DNA from: FEN-1191 sp964528845
Lineage (GTDB): Bacteria > Pseudomonadota > Gammaproteobacteria > Steroidobacterales > Steroidobacteraceae
Assembly: GCA_964528845.1 (NCBI GenBank)
Contig: CAZGVE010000004.1
Coordinates: 67,942 to 131,941, forward strand
Direction of reading: 5' to 3'
DNA: 64,000 nt
Shown here piece by piece: positions 8,099-16,810 of this stretch. The notes beneath the pieces are model-generated. The model saw only the letters and a list, made by a program, of their open reading frames with translations, made no database searches and was not told the origin of the DNA. How positions within the stretch are numbered: the stretch's first letter is position 1; the number at the start of each line of letters is the position of its first letter. The position numbers and the translations under genes were made by a program.

Positions 8099-8982
8099 GC
8101 GATCGAATCCGTAAACTGGTAGAGCCGATGCGGGTTGTCCACCAGGATCCTGCGCTGCAAGGTGGGCTCGGGCATCATCAGCGGAATCAGGTCGACCAGG
8201 TCGCCGTCGTTCGGCATGTGGCGCGATATGTTCGGATGCGGCCAGTCCGTGCCCCAGAGGATGCGATCGGGTGCGGCCTCGATGAGTGCACGGGCGAAGG
8301 GCACCGCGTCCGTGAATGGCGCACCGGCGCTCGAGATGCGCTCGGCGCCGCTGATCTTGATCCAGCAGCGCTCATTACCGCAGGCCAGCTGCAGCAGCGC
8401 CCGGAACGGCGCCTGCGCCAGGCCGTCGCGCGTCGGCACGCGGCCCATGTGGTCGATGATGAACGGCACCGGCAGGCCCTTGAGCAGGCCATCGAACTCG
8501 AGCAGGTCCGCGGCATCGAAGTGCAGATCGACATGCCATCCGAGCGGCCGGATGCGCGCCAGCACCCGCGCGAACTCGCCCAGGTCGGGAACGCCGCCCA
8601 GGTGCTTGACGAAGTTGAAACGCACGCCACGGAATCCGGACTCGTGCAGGCGCTCGAAATCCCTGTCGGTAAAGCTGTCATCGGCGTTGGCCACGCCGCG
8701 ATAGCGCCCCCCGCTACCCGCGATCGCATCGACGATGACCCGGTTGTCCCGTCCGTGGCAGCTCGCATTGACCAGTACGGCGCGCGTCAGCCCGAGGGTC
8801 GCCTGCAGCTCCTGGAAGCGGGCCAGCGGCGCATCAGGCGGCGTGTAGGTCCGTTCCGGGGCGTACGGATAGCGCTCCGCCGGACCGAAGATATGGCAAT
8901 GCGCATCGCAGCTCCCCGCCGGCGGCCGGAAGCGCGGTACGCGGGTGTCGGGGTCCGGCGCCCTGCAGGTAGGAATGCTCAT
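8095..8982 (-). CDS. ligI: 2-pyrone-4,6-dicarboxylate hydrolase, LigI
   Basis: A 295-residue amidohydrolase that opens the lactone 2-pyrone-4,6-dicarboxylate to 4-oxalomesaconate / 4-carboxy-2-hydroxymuconate. The CDAHCHIFG motif near residue 25 and the C-terminal WGTDWPHPN motif are those of LigI, which works without a bound metal in studied homologues. It is the first gene of the minus-strand lig arm and is preceded by a plausible sigma70 promoter at 9015-9043. Confidence 0.94.
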   Translation of the reverse strand: MSIPTCRAPDPDTRVPRFRPPAGSCDAHCHIFGPAERYPYAPERTYTPPDAPLARFQELQATLGLTRAVLVNASCHGRDNRVIVDAIAGSGGRYRGVANADDSFTDRDFERLHESGFRGVRFNFVKHLGGVPDLGEFARVLARIRPLGWHVDLHFDAADLLEFDGLLKGLPVPFIIDHMGRVPTRDGLAQAPFRALLQLACGNERCWIKISGAERISSAGAPFTDAVPFARALIEAAPDRILWGTDWPHPNISRHMPNDGDLVDLIPLMMPEPTLQRRILVDNPHRLYQFTDSIA

Positions 8983-9014
8983 CGTGACTCGTACCGGACC
9001 TGTGACAGCCCGTA

Positions 9015-9043
9015 ATCCTAGCCGCCCGATGGATGCCGCACAA
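9015..9043 (-). promoter_or_regulatory. Putative sigma70 promoter of the ligIABCJ operon
   Basis: On the minus strand TTGTGC (9043-9038) and TAGGAT (9020-9015) are separated by exactly 17 bp, with ligI starting 33 bp downstream of the -10. The pair lies in the 86 bp between the cysNC stop and ligI, so the lig arm may be transcribed separately from the sulfate genes upstream. Confidence 0.5.
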
Positions 9044-9068
9044 CGCTCAGGGCGCCGTGCCGGCCGGC

Positions 9069-10988
9069 TCAGGGGAGGAATACCCAGTCGCGCTCGATGA
9101 TGCCGGCCCGCCGCAGGTGCAGGATGATGGTATCGGCCGACTGCTCGGCGCTGGCACCGCTGGTGTCGATATGCAGCTCGGGACTCTGCGGGGCCTCATA
9201 CGGAGAGTCGATTCCGGTGAAATTGCGCAGCTGACCCGCGCGCGCCTTGCGGTACAGACCCTTGGGATCGCGCCGCTCGGCTTCTTCGAGAGTCGTGTCA
9301 ACGAAGATCTCGATGAATTCGCCCGCCGCGAACAGCGAACGCGCGAGCTCCCGCTCCGCACGAAACGGCGAAATGAACGATACCAGGACGATCAGTCCGG
9401 CATCGAACATGAGCTTCGCGACCTCGGAGACGCGGCGTATGTTCTCGACCCGGTCTTCATCGGCGTACCCGAGATCACTGTTCAGTCCATGCCGCACATT
9501 GTCGCCGTCGAGCAGATAGGTGTGGCAGCCCGAGCCATACAGCTTCTTTTCCACCAGGTTCGCGATCGTGGACTTGCCGGCCCCCGACAGGCCGGTGAAC
9601 CACAGCACGCACGGCTTCTGGTGCTTCTGCGCGGCGCGCGCCTTGCGGTCCACGTCCAGAGTCTGCCAATGCAGCTCCGCCTCGTGGTGCAGCGCGGCCT
9701 GCAGCAGTCCCGCCCCGACGGTCTGGTTGCTGATGCGGTCGATCAGGATGAATCCGCCAGTGTCGCGGTTGCGCGTGTAGGGATCGAATGCCAGCTGCTG
9801 GTCGAGGCTTAAGACGACGGCGCCGATCTCGTTGAGCGCGAGCCGGTCGGCGGCCTGGTGCTCGAGCGTGTTGACGTCGATCCGGTATTGCAGCGCCGAG
9901 ACCGCAGCCGAGAGCGTACGCGTACCGCACTTGAGCAGGTAGCGTCGGCCGGGCAACATCGGCTCCTCACCCATCCAGACCAGCGTGGCCGTGCAACGAT
10001 CCCCCAGCAGCGGTGGCGCATCCCCAGCGGTTATCAGGTCCCCGCGACTGACGTCGATTTCATCCTCGAGCGTGAGCGTGACCGACTGGCCCGCCACCGC
10101 CAGCGCCAGATCGCCGTCCGCGGTCACGATCCGCTGCACGCGACTCGCCAGCCCCGAGGGCAGAACGCGCAGCCGCTCGCCAACCCGCACCGAACCGCTG
10201 GCAATCAGGCCCGAGAAGCCGCGAAACTCGGGATTCGGACGGTTGACCCGCTGCACCGGCAGCCGGAACGCCTCTTCGGTGCCGGGCTGTCCGACGGGCA
10301 CCTGCTCGAGATGCGCCAGCAGCGTGGGTCCGTGGTACCAAGGCATGGACGCCGCAGCCTCCACGACATTCTCGCCGCGCAGTGCCGACAGCGGGATGGC
10401 CACCACGTCCTGCAGTCCGATCTGCACCGCGAACTGCCGGTAGGCCCGCTCCACGTCGGCAAATATTTCAGCCGAGTAGCCGGCCAGGTCCATCTTGTTG
10501 ACCGCCAGCACGACGCGGCGGATCCCCAGCAGCGAAACCAGATAGCTGTGCCGTCGCGTCTGCGTGAGCACGCCCTTCTGCGCGTCGACCAGGATGATCG
10601 CCAGATCGGCGGTCGAGGCGCCGGTTACCATGTTGCGCGTGTACTGCTCGTGGCCCGGGGTATCCGCAACGATGAACTTGCGATGCTCGGTGGTGAAGAA
10701 CCGATAGGCCACGTCGATCGTGATGCCCTGCTCCCGCTCGGCCGCGAGGCCATCGACCAGCAGCGCGAAATCCAGCGCATCGCCCTGCGTCCCGAGCTTC
10801 TTCGAATCGCTCTCGAGAGCCGCGAGCTGATCGTCGAACAGCATGCGCGATTCGAACAGCAGCCGCCCGATCAGCGTGCTCTTGCCGTCATCCACGCTGC
10901 CACAGGTGATGAAGCGCAGCAGATCCTTGCGCGCCTGGCCCTCGAGCCAGAGCTCGAGCGCGCCCCGCGAATTCAATTCAGCGTTCAT
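9069..10988 (-). CDS. cysNC: Bifunctional sulfate adenylyltransferase subunit 1 / adenylylsulfate kinase, CysNC
   Basis: A 639-residue fusion. The N-terminal two thirds is the CysN GTPase that drives ATP sulfurylase, with GSVDDGKST at residues 30-38, DTPGH at 109-113 and NKMD near 164. The C-terminal third is APS kinase CysC with GLSGAGKST at 466-474. Together with CysD it turns sulfate and ATP into APS and then PAPS. Its start codon shares one base with the cysD stop (TGATG), showing tight coupling. No APS/PAPS reductase or sulfite reductase gene is nearby. Confidence 0.96.
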   Translation of the reverse strand: MNAELNSRGALELWLEGQARKDLLRFITCGSVDDGKSTLIGRLLFESRMLFDDQLAALESDSKKLGTQGDALDFALLVDGLAAEREQGITIDVAYRFFTTEHRKFIVADTPGHEQYTRNMVTGASTADLAIILVDAQKGVLTQTRRHSYLVSLLGIRRVVLAVNKMDLAGYSAEIFADVERAYRQFAVQIGLQDVVAIPLSALRGENVVEAAASMPWYHGPTLLAHLEQVPVGQPGTEEAFRLPVQRVNRPNPEFRGFSGLIASGSVRVGERLRVLPSGLASRVQRIVTADGDLALAVAGQSVTLTLEDEIDVSRGDLITAGDAPPLLGDRCTATLVWMGEEPMLPGRRYLLKCGTRTLSAAVSALQYRIDVNTLEHQAADRLALNEIGAVVLSLDQQLAFDPYTRNRDTGGFILIDRISNQTVGAGLLQAALHHEAELHWQTLDVDRKARAAQKHQKPCVLWFTGLSGAGKSTIANLVEKKLYGSGCHTYLLDGDNVRHGLNSDLGYADEDRVENIRRVSEVAKLMFDAGLIVLVSFISPFRAERELARSLFAAGEFIEIFVDTTLEEAERRDPKGLYRKARAGQLRNFTGIDSPYEAPQSPELHIDTSGASAEQSADTIILHLRRAGIIERDWVFLP

Positions 10989-11887
10989 CAGAAATAGCCT
11001 TCCTGCTTCTTCTGCTCCATCGAGGCGCCCGCGTCGCGATCGATGACCCGGCCCTGGCGCTCGGAGGTGCGGGCCGACAGCATCTCCTCGATGATCTGGG
11101 ACAGCGTGGCGGCCTCGCTGGGAATCGCGCCGGTGAGCGGATAGCAGCCGAGCGTACGAAAGCGTACCCGGCGCAGCTGCGGCCGCTCGCCCGGGTGCAG
11201 CGGCATGCGCTCGTCATCGACCATGATCAGCGTGCCATCACGTTCGACGACCGGGCGCATGGCAGCGAAGTACAGCGGCACGATCGGAATGTGTTCCTGG
11301 TGGATGTACTGCCAGATATCGAGTTCGGTCCAGTTCGAGAGCGGAAAAACCCGCAGGCTCTCGCCCTTGGCGATGCGCGTGTTGTACAGGCGCCAGAGCT
11401 CGGGGCGCTGGCGCTTGGGATCCCAGCGGTGCTGCGCCGACCGGATCGACACGACCCGCTCCTTGGCCCGCGATTTCTCCTCGTCGCGCCGCGCACCGCC
11501 GAAAGCGGCATCGAAGCCATGCAGATCGAGCGCCTGTTTGAGCGCCTGCGTCTTCATGATGTCGGTATGTACGGCGCCGTGCGTGAACGGATTGATGCCC
11601 TGCTCCACTCCTTCCCGGTTGATGTGGACGATCAGGTCCAGGCCCATCCGCCGCGCCGTTTCGTCGCGGAATGCGATCATCTCGCGGAATTTCCAGGTCG
11701 TGTCGATGTGCAGCAGCGGGAACGGCAGGCGGCCCGGAAAGAAGGCCTTGATCGCGAGGTGCAGCATGACCGAGCTGTCCTTGCCGATGGAATACAGCAT
11801 GACCGGCCGCTCGCACTCGGCCACCACCTCGCGAAAGATATGGATGCTCTCGGCCTCGAGCCGAGCCAGATGCGACAGTTTGGACAT
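10988..11887 (-). CDS. cysD: Sulfate adenylyltransferase subunit 2, CysD
   Basis: The 299-residue catalytic subunit of heterodimeric ATP sulfurylase, of the PP-loop family, forming APS from sulfate and ATP. The nucleotide loop SIGKDSS is at residues 33-39. The DLHGFDAAFGGARRDEEKSRAKER segment, described here by its ends only, near the middle is typical of CysD. It starts 37 bp after the stop of the alpha-E gene on the same strand, so read-through from that cluster into cysD-cysNC is possible. Confidence 0.96.
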   Translation of the reverse strand: MSKLSHLARLEAESIHIFREVVAECERPVMLYSIGKDSSVMLHLAIKAFFPGRLPFPLLHIDTTWKFREMIAFRDETARRMGLDLIVHINREGVEQGINPFTHGAVHTDIMKTQALKQALDLHGFDAAFGGARRDEEKSRAKERVVSIRSAQHRWDPKRQRPELWRLYNTRIAKGESLRVFPLSNWTELDIWQYIHQEHIPIVPLYFAAMRPVVERDGTLIMVDDERMPLHPGERPQLRRVRFRTLGCYPLTGAIPSEAATLSQIIEEMLSARTSERQGRVIDRDAGASMEQKKQEGYF

Positions 11888-11924
11888 TACCGGTCGGCTA
11901 CCCCGCTGCGACGCGGGCGCGATT

Positions 11925-12938
11925 CTATATTTTCGCTGCCGTTATGTGCTTATTCTGGTTTTGAGACTGGAACGCGGTAGGCGGGGTGAAGGTCGTCATC
12001 GGCGCACTGTGCCCGACGAAATAGATGCGCGCGAGTTCATCGTTGGCGCGAGCCAGCGAAAGCTGCAGCCGGTCGATGAATTCGTGCAGACCGCCCTGCT
12101 CCAGCGTTTCGAAACGGGTGCCATGCAGGGCGCGACGCATGCGCGCCACGCGCCGCAGCAGCGGTTCGCTGTGCCGCAACCGGTGCAGGACCTCTTCCGC
12201 ACGCCGCAGGCAGCATACGCAGGCACGGGGGAACTGCTCGTCGGTCAGCAGGAAGCGCACCACGCCAGCGCCGTACACGCGCTCCCGGGTCTTCAGGCGG
12301 TACATCTGGTATCCGGAAAGCGAACGCAGCACGCTCATCCACAGCACGGTCTCGAACGGCCGCAGCTCCTCGGCGTTGGCCGTCACCATCATCGCGGCCG
12401 CGCGCACATCCACGATCCGGCTGGTCATGTCGGCGCGCTCGATATTGCGGCCCAGCGTCAGGAACGTCAGCGCATCGCCCTCGTTGAATATGCCCTCGAA
12501 CATGCCCGTCAGGGTCTGCGTCGAGACCGTCACGCGGCGCAGGAACGCGTATCGCGTACGCTTGGCCGCGGCCTCCGCGGCACGCTCGCCGACGTAGAGG
12601 TACAGCTCGTTGATATGCTCCCAGACCTCGCGCGGCAGGATGTCGCGCACCGTGCGCGCGATCTCTCGCGCCCGCGCGATCGAGGTCAGCATCGAACCAT
12701 GGTTCTCCTCGTCGGCCACGATGAAGCGCAGCACCGACTGCTCGCTGTAGTCCTTGGCCTTCGCGAGGTAGCCAGCCTCGTTACCGGTAATGGTGATGAG
12801 CGGCCGCCACCCGGGGCTCAGCCGCTGCGGCAGGTCGAGCATCAGGCTGGCGCTCACGTCCAGCAGACGGGCGAGGTTCTCGGTGCGCTCCAGGTAGCGC
12901 GCCAGCCAGTAGAGGTTGTCAGCTACGCGTGAGAGCAT
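11925..12938 (-). CDS. Alpha-E domain protein (COG2307)
   Basis: A 337-residue, mostly helical protein of the alpha-E family, starting at an ATG (12938) that gives the family N-terminus MLSRVADNLYWLARYLERTEN. These proteins nearly always travel with a circularly permuted ATP-grasp protein and often with the Anbu protease and a transglutaminase-like protein. Here it overlaps the ATP-grasp gene by 20 bp. The biochemical function is not established. Comparative work has proposed that the cluster makes or attaches a peptide. The last ten or so residues (NQNKHITAAKI) lie in a small AT-rich patch. Confidence 0.85.
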   Translation of the reverse strand: MLSRVADNLYWLARYLERTENLARLLDVSASLMLDLPQRLSPGWRPLITITGNEAGYLAKAKDYSEQSVLRFIVADEENHGSMLTSIARAREIARTVRDILPREVWEHINELYLYVGERAAEAAAKRTRYAFLRRVTVSTQTLTGMFEGIFNEGDALTFLTLGRNIERADMTSRIVDVRAAAMMVTANAEELRPFETVLWMSVLRSLSGYQMYRLKTRERVYGAGVVRFLLTDEQFPRACVCCLRRAEEVLHRLRHSEPLLRRVARMRRALHGTRFETLEQGGLHEFIDRLQLSLARANDELARIYFVGHSAPMTTFTPPTAFQSQNQNKHITAAKI

Positions 12939-14391
12939 TTTCGGCCGCTGTATCCACGATCCAGGTGTCCTTGCTGCCACCACCTTGCGAGGAATTGACC
13001 ACCAGCGATCCCTTGCGCATCGCCACGCGTGTCAATCCGCCGGTCGTGACCTGGACCTGCCGTCCCGAGAGGATGAAGGGGCGCAGATCGAGGTGGCGGG
13101 GTTCGATGCCTCCCTCCACCAGTGTCGGCGTGGTGGACAGGCTGATCACGGGCTGGGCAATGTAGTTGCGCGGATCATGTTCAATCAATCCGGCGAAGCG
13201 CTCGCGCTCCGCGGCGGTGGACTTCGGTCCCATCAGCATACCGTAGCCACCGGATTCGTTCGCAGGCTTCACCACCAGGTTGGCCAGATTGGCCAGCACG
13301 TGCCGCCGCTGTACCTCGTCGCAGCACAGGAACGACGGCACGTTCGGCAGGATCGCGTCCTGGTCGAGATAGTAGCGGATCATCGCCGGTACAAAGGTAT
13401 AGACCAGCTTGTCGTCGGCGACTCCGGCCCCGGGGGCATTGGCGAGTGCGACATTCCCGGCCCGCCAGGCACGCATCAGCCCTCGAACCCCGAGGGTCGA
13501 GTCCGGGCGGAAGGATTCGGGGTCGAGGAACAAGTCGTCGACGCGGCGGTAGAGCACGTCGACCCGCTGCCACCCTTCAATCGTGCGCATATAGACGACG
13601 TCGTCGGCCCCGACCACCAGATCACCACCCTCGACCAGCTCGCAACCCATCTGCTGCGCCAGATAGGCGTGCTCGAAATATGCAGAGTTGTAGATACCGG
13701 GTGTCAGCACGGCCACTTCCGGCTGCGCGACACCGCGCGGCGCGATGGCACGCAGCAGGTCGAAGAGCTGCGAAGGATAGTCGTCGACCGGCAGGATGCC
13801 GGCGGCCTCGAACACCTCCGGAAAAACGCGCTTGACGACCTGACGGTTCTCGAGCATGTAGGACACGCCAGACGGCACGCGCAGGTTGTCTTCGAGCACA
13901 TAGACCGTGCCGTCCCCGCCACGCACCAGGTCGGAGCCGCAGATATGCGCCCAGATTCCCAGCGGCGGGTCGATCCCTGCGCATTGCGCGCGGTAGTTGG
14001 CCGAGTTCACCAGGTGCTCGCGCGGGAAGACCCCGTCGCGGACGATGCGCTGCTCGTGGTAGATGTCGTCGATGAACAGGTTCAGCGCCTGGGCGCGCTG
14101 CTGCAGCCCGGCCTCGATGCGCCGCCACTCATCGAGTGGGATCACGCGCGGGATGATGTCGAGCGGCCAGGCACGGTCGATCGATCCGCCCTCCTCGTGG
14201 TACACCGTGAAGGTGATGCCCATGCTGCGAATGGCAACCTCGGCGGCTTTCTGCCGTGCGGCGAGTTCTTCAGGGCCCAGTGCCGAGAGGAACTCGATCA
14301 GCGCGCGCGCCGCGATGCGCGGAGTGCCACCCGGCCCGATGAGCTCATCGAAGCTCGCCGTCGCGGGGTAATGGTCCCAGGCAATGCGCAT
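12919..14391 (-). CDS. Circularly permuted type 2 ATP-grasp protein (COG2308)
   Basis: A 490-residue circularly permuted ATP-grasp ligase, a family predicted to form amide or peptide bonds at the cost of ATP. Landmarks are the N-terminal FDELIGPGG, the VYVLEDNLRVPSGVSYMLENR stretch near residue 160, and the nucleotide-binding VVKPANESGGYGML near residue 370. It is divergent from Anbu across 157 bp and overlaps the alpha-E gene. The substrate is unknown. The usual transglutaminase-like partner is not found in this window. Confidence 0.88.
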   Translation of the reverse strand: MRIAWDHYPATASFDELIGPGGTPRIAARALIEFLSALGPEELAARQKAAEVAIRSMGITFTVYHEEGGSIDRAWPLDIIPRVIPLDEWRRIEAGLQQRAQALNLFIDDIYHEQRIVRDGVFPREHLVNSANYRAQCAGIDPPLGIWAHICGSDLVRGGDGTVYVLEDNLRVPSGVSYMLENRQVVKRVFPEVFEAAGILPVDDYPSQLFDLLRAIAPRGVAQPEVAVLTPGIYNSAYFEHAYLAQQMGCELVEGGDLVVGADDVVYMRTIEGWQRVDVLYRRVDDLFLDPESFRPDSTLGVRGLMRAWRAGNVALANAPGAGVADDKLVYTFVPAMIRYYLDQDAILPNVPSFLCCDEVQRRHVLANLANLVVKPANESGGYGMLMGPKSTAAERERFAGLIEHDPRNYIAQPVISLSTTPTLVEGGIEPRHLDLRPFILSGRQVQVTTGGLTRVAMRKGSLVVNSSQGGGSKDTWIVDTAAENALTRS

Positions 14392-14548
14392 GCAGTCTCG
14401 AGAGGGTCCCGTAGGTCCGATTTGCCGTTACAGTAACAGGGCGCGCGAACCGAATGAACAGCGGCACCACAAAGCATCCAAATGGCGCAATTCGGCTAGA
14501 CTGACGCACGTTCCTGGTGCATAGACAATCCAAATTCATGGATCAGCA

Positions 14549-15301
14549 ATGACTTACTGCCTGGCGTTGAAACTCAAGGACGGCCTCGTTTTCGCGTCCG
14601 ACTCGCGCACCACTGCCGGTGTCGACTACATCAGTACCTATCGCAAGATGCACGTGTTCCGCCCGGCGCGGGACCGGCTGGTCGTCGTGCTGACTTCCGG
14701 CAATCTTGCGACGACGCAGGAAGTGCTCGACAACCTGCGCCGCGATCTCGCCGTGGGCGAGGATCGCGAGAACCTTGGCAATGTCTCCTACCTGTTCGAG
14801 GCGGCACGCTACGTCGGCAAGGTACTGTGCACCGTCGTGCAGCAGTATCGGGAGGCCCTGAAGCAGAGTGGTGGAGATGCGCGCGCAACGCTGATCGTCG
14901 GCGGCCAGATCGCCGGGCAGCCGCCGGAACTCTACCTGGTCTATCCGGAAGGCAATTATGTCGCGGCCACCGATGAGACGCCTTTCCTGCAGCTCGGCGA
15001 ATTCAAGTACGGCAAGCCGATACTGTCGCGCATCGCCGGCGCGAACCTGTCGCTCGACGACGCCGCGCGTCTCGCGCTGATCTCGTTCGACGCGGCGATG
15101 AAATCGAATCTCTCGGTGGGACCGCCGGTGGAGCTGGCGATCTATCCGCAGGACACGCTGCAGTTCTCGCACCAGCTGGCCTTTGACGCCGATTCGGAGT
15201 TTTTCCGCGGCTTCTGCCGCCGCTGGAACGAGAAGCTCAAGAGCGCGTTTCGCCAGTTGCCGCGGTTCGACTGGGAGCGCACACCGCCCGCCGAGCGGTA
15301 G
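14549..15301 (+). CDS. Anbu proteasome-type protease (ancestral beta-subunit)
   Basis: A 250-residue Ntn-hydrolase of the Anbu family (COG3484), a self-assembling relative of HslV and the 20S proteasome beta subunit. Thr2, exposed after Met removal, is the predicted nucleophile, followed by the family landmark FASDSRTTAGVDY near residues 15-27. It is divergent from the ATP-grasp/alpha-E pair, the classic Anbu neighbourhood. A four-codon frame (ATG at 14538, encoding MDQQ) ends in the Anbu ATG as ATGA and may influence translation. The hemD gene follows 4 bp after the stop. Confidence 0.88.
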   Translation: MTYCLALKLKDGLVFASDSRTTAGVDYISTYRKMHVFRPARDRLVVVLTSGNLATTQEVLDNLRRDLAVGEDRENLGNVSYLFEAARYVGKVLCTVVQQYREALKQSGGDARATLIVGGQIAGQPPELYLVYPEGNYVAATDETPFLQLGEFKYGKPILSRIAGANLSLDDAARLALISFDAAMKSNLSVGPPVELAIYPQDTLQFSHQLAFDADSEFFRGFCRRWNEKLKSAFRQLPRFDWERTPPAER

Positions 15302-15305
15302 CGCA

Positions 15306-16142
15306 GTGACCACGCCAGGCGCCCCGCCCGATCCGCTCGCGCAGCGCCGGATCGCCGTGGCGGAAAGTCGTGAACTCGACCTGTTTGCGGCGCTGCTCGA
15401 GCGTCGCGGGGCCACGGTACTACGCTACCCGCTGGTGCAGATCATCGATGCGCCGGATCCGCAGCCGATCCTCGTGTGGTCGCGCCGATTCGCGGCCGGT
15501 GGCTGCGACGACCTGATCCTGCTGACCGGCGAAGGTCTGCGCCGGCTGCTGCACTGCATCGACCGCCACGAGGCCACCTTGCGGGGATCGTTTCTCGAAG
15601 CGCTGGCCCGGGTGCGTAAGATCACCCGCGGGCCAAAGCCGGCCCGGGCGCTGCGTGAGCTCGGGTTGCAAAGCGATCTTCCGGCCGAAGTTCCGACGAC
15701 GCCGGGCCTGATCGCCCTGTTGCGCCCACTGCCACTGCGGGACCGTCGCGTCGGCGTACAGCTGTATGGCGGGGAGGCGAACCTGCCGCTGATCGATTTT
15801 CTGATAGAAGCCGGCGCGCAGGTATCTACGGTCGCCCCGTACCGCTACGCCGACCAGGCCTCCGACATGGCCGTGCAGGAGCTGCTTGGGCGCATGCGCC
15901 AAGGCGAGATCGATGCGATCGCCTTCACCAGCAAGGCCCAGGTGGAGCGGCTGTTTCGTGCGGGGAAACCCGAGGAGGTGCGCGCGGCACTGGCGGCGAC
16001 CGCCGTGGCGGCCGTGGGCCCGGTGGTAGCCGAGAGCCTTGGCGCGCATGGCGTGGACGTGGGAGCGATGCCCCCGGGCAGTTGGCACCTGAAGCCGCTG
16101 GTCGCGGCGCTGGGGGAGCTGCTCGGCGCGGTGCGCGGCTAG
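15306..16142 (+). CDS. hemD: Uroporphyrinogen-III synthase, HemD
   Basis: A 278-residue protein with the two-lobed HemD architecture. It closes hydroxymethylbilane to uroporphyrinogen III in tetrapyrrole synthesis. Sequence clues are the N-terminal RIAVAESRELDLFAALLERRGATV, described by its ends, and the late DAIAFTSKAQVERLF segment near residue 205. HemD sequences diverge widely, so the call rests on overall layout. The GTG start at 15306 lies 4 bp after the Anbu stop. It is unlinked from hemC here. Its TAG stop shares a CTAG palindrome with the facing MarR gene. Confidence 0.8.
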   Translation: MTTPGAPPDPLAQRRIAVAESRELDLFAALLERRGATVLRYPLVQIIDAPDPQPILVWSRRFAAGGCDDLILLTGEGLRRLLHCIDRHEATLRGSFLEALARVRKITRGPKPARALRELGLQSDLPAEVPTTPGLIALLRPLPLRDRRVGVQLYGGEANLPLIDFLIEAGAQVSTVAPYRYADQASDMAVQELLGRMRQGEIDAIAFTSKAQVERLFRAGKPEEVRAALAATAVAAVGPVVAESLGAHGVDVGAMPPGSWHLKPLVAALGELLGAVRG

Positions 16143-16654
16143 GAATACATCCGCTGCAGATAGCCGAGGAACTGCTCGAGTTCCGGCTTCGTGAACCGGT
16201 TCGCCATGTGCTTTTCGAGCTGACGCACCTGCTGCATCAGCGCCTCGAGTTCGGCACTTCCGGATTCCGTCAGAAAGATACCCTGCCGCCGGCGGTCGCG
16301 CGTGCAACGGCGCCGTTCGATCAGGCCGGCGCGCTCGAGCCGGTCGAGCAGTGCAACGATGCTGGCCTTGTCCACTCCGAGGTGCGTACCGAGCTCGATC
16401 TGGGCGATCCCGGAATTCGAACGCACCAGCACCAGCAGGCTGAACAGTCCGGGGCGTATCTTGTTCTCGCCGATGAAACTGACGTAGGTACGCCAGGATG
16501 CCTGGTGGGCACGGCGCAGGTTGTAGCCGAGCAGCCTTGGCAGCATGCCAAGATCGACCTTGGCCCCCGCGGCCCGCTCCCGCGTCGCGACCCGCTTTGG
16601 CCCCGCTGGGCGCTTCTCTCGGCTGCGGACGGCATGGCTACCCAGTTGTTCCAT
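16139..16654 (-). CDS. MarR-family winged-helix transcriptional regulator
   Basis: A 171-residue regulator with a basic N-terminal extension of about 35 residues and a MarR winged helix over roughly residues 50-145. The recognition region IELGTHLGVDKASIVALLDRLE is followed by the wing DRRRQGIFLTESG. Proteins of this type often respond to aromatic acids. The target here is unknown, and it is 7 kb from the lig genes. It converges on hemD with 4 bp of shared stop sequence. A promoter is proposed at 16739-16768. Confidence 0.88.
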   Translation of the reverse strand: MEQLGSHAVRSREKRPAGPKRVATRERAAGAKVDLGMLPRLLGYNLRRAHQASWRTYVSFIGENKIRPGLFSLLVLVRSNSGIAQIELGTHLGVDKASIVALLDRLERAGLIERRRCTRDRRRQGIFLTESGSAELEALMQQVRQLEKHMANRFTKPELEQFLGYLQRMYS

Positions 16655-16738
16655 AGCGCTGGCACTCCCCCCAAATGATACTTAATGCGAGACCGGCATG
16701 TTCGGGTACCTTGGACCGCGAGGCAGGCGCGGCGCATC

Positions 16739-16768
16739 AGTATATTTACGTTATTGTTCGCACTGCAA
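16739..16768 (-). promoter_or_regulatory. Putative sigma70 promoter of the marR-type gene
   Basis: On the minus strand TTGCAG (16768-16763) and TATACT (16744-16739) are 18 bp apart, within a locally AT-rich patch 85 bp upstream of the MarR-type start. The 176 bp between this gene and the amidase gene also hold a short inverted repeat TCGCG-AATAA-CGCGA at 16777-16791, a possible operator. Confidence 0.45.
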
Positions 16769-16810
16769 ATAGATTGTCGCGAATAACGCGAATGCGTTCG
16801 GTTGCGTCGA

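Noticed and set aside
9858..10997. Long open frames opposite cysNC and many other genes
   Set aside because: High GC keeps antisense frames open; these lack recognisable domains and have the low-complexity Arg/Gln/His-rich composition of antisense translation.
14427..14437. GTTACAGTAAC as a defined operator
   Set aside because: The palindrome is real but short and single; without a second copy or a known cognate regulator I did not list it as a feature.
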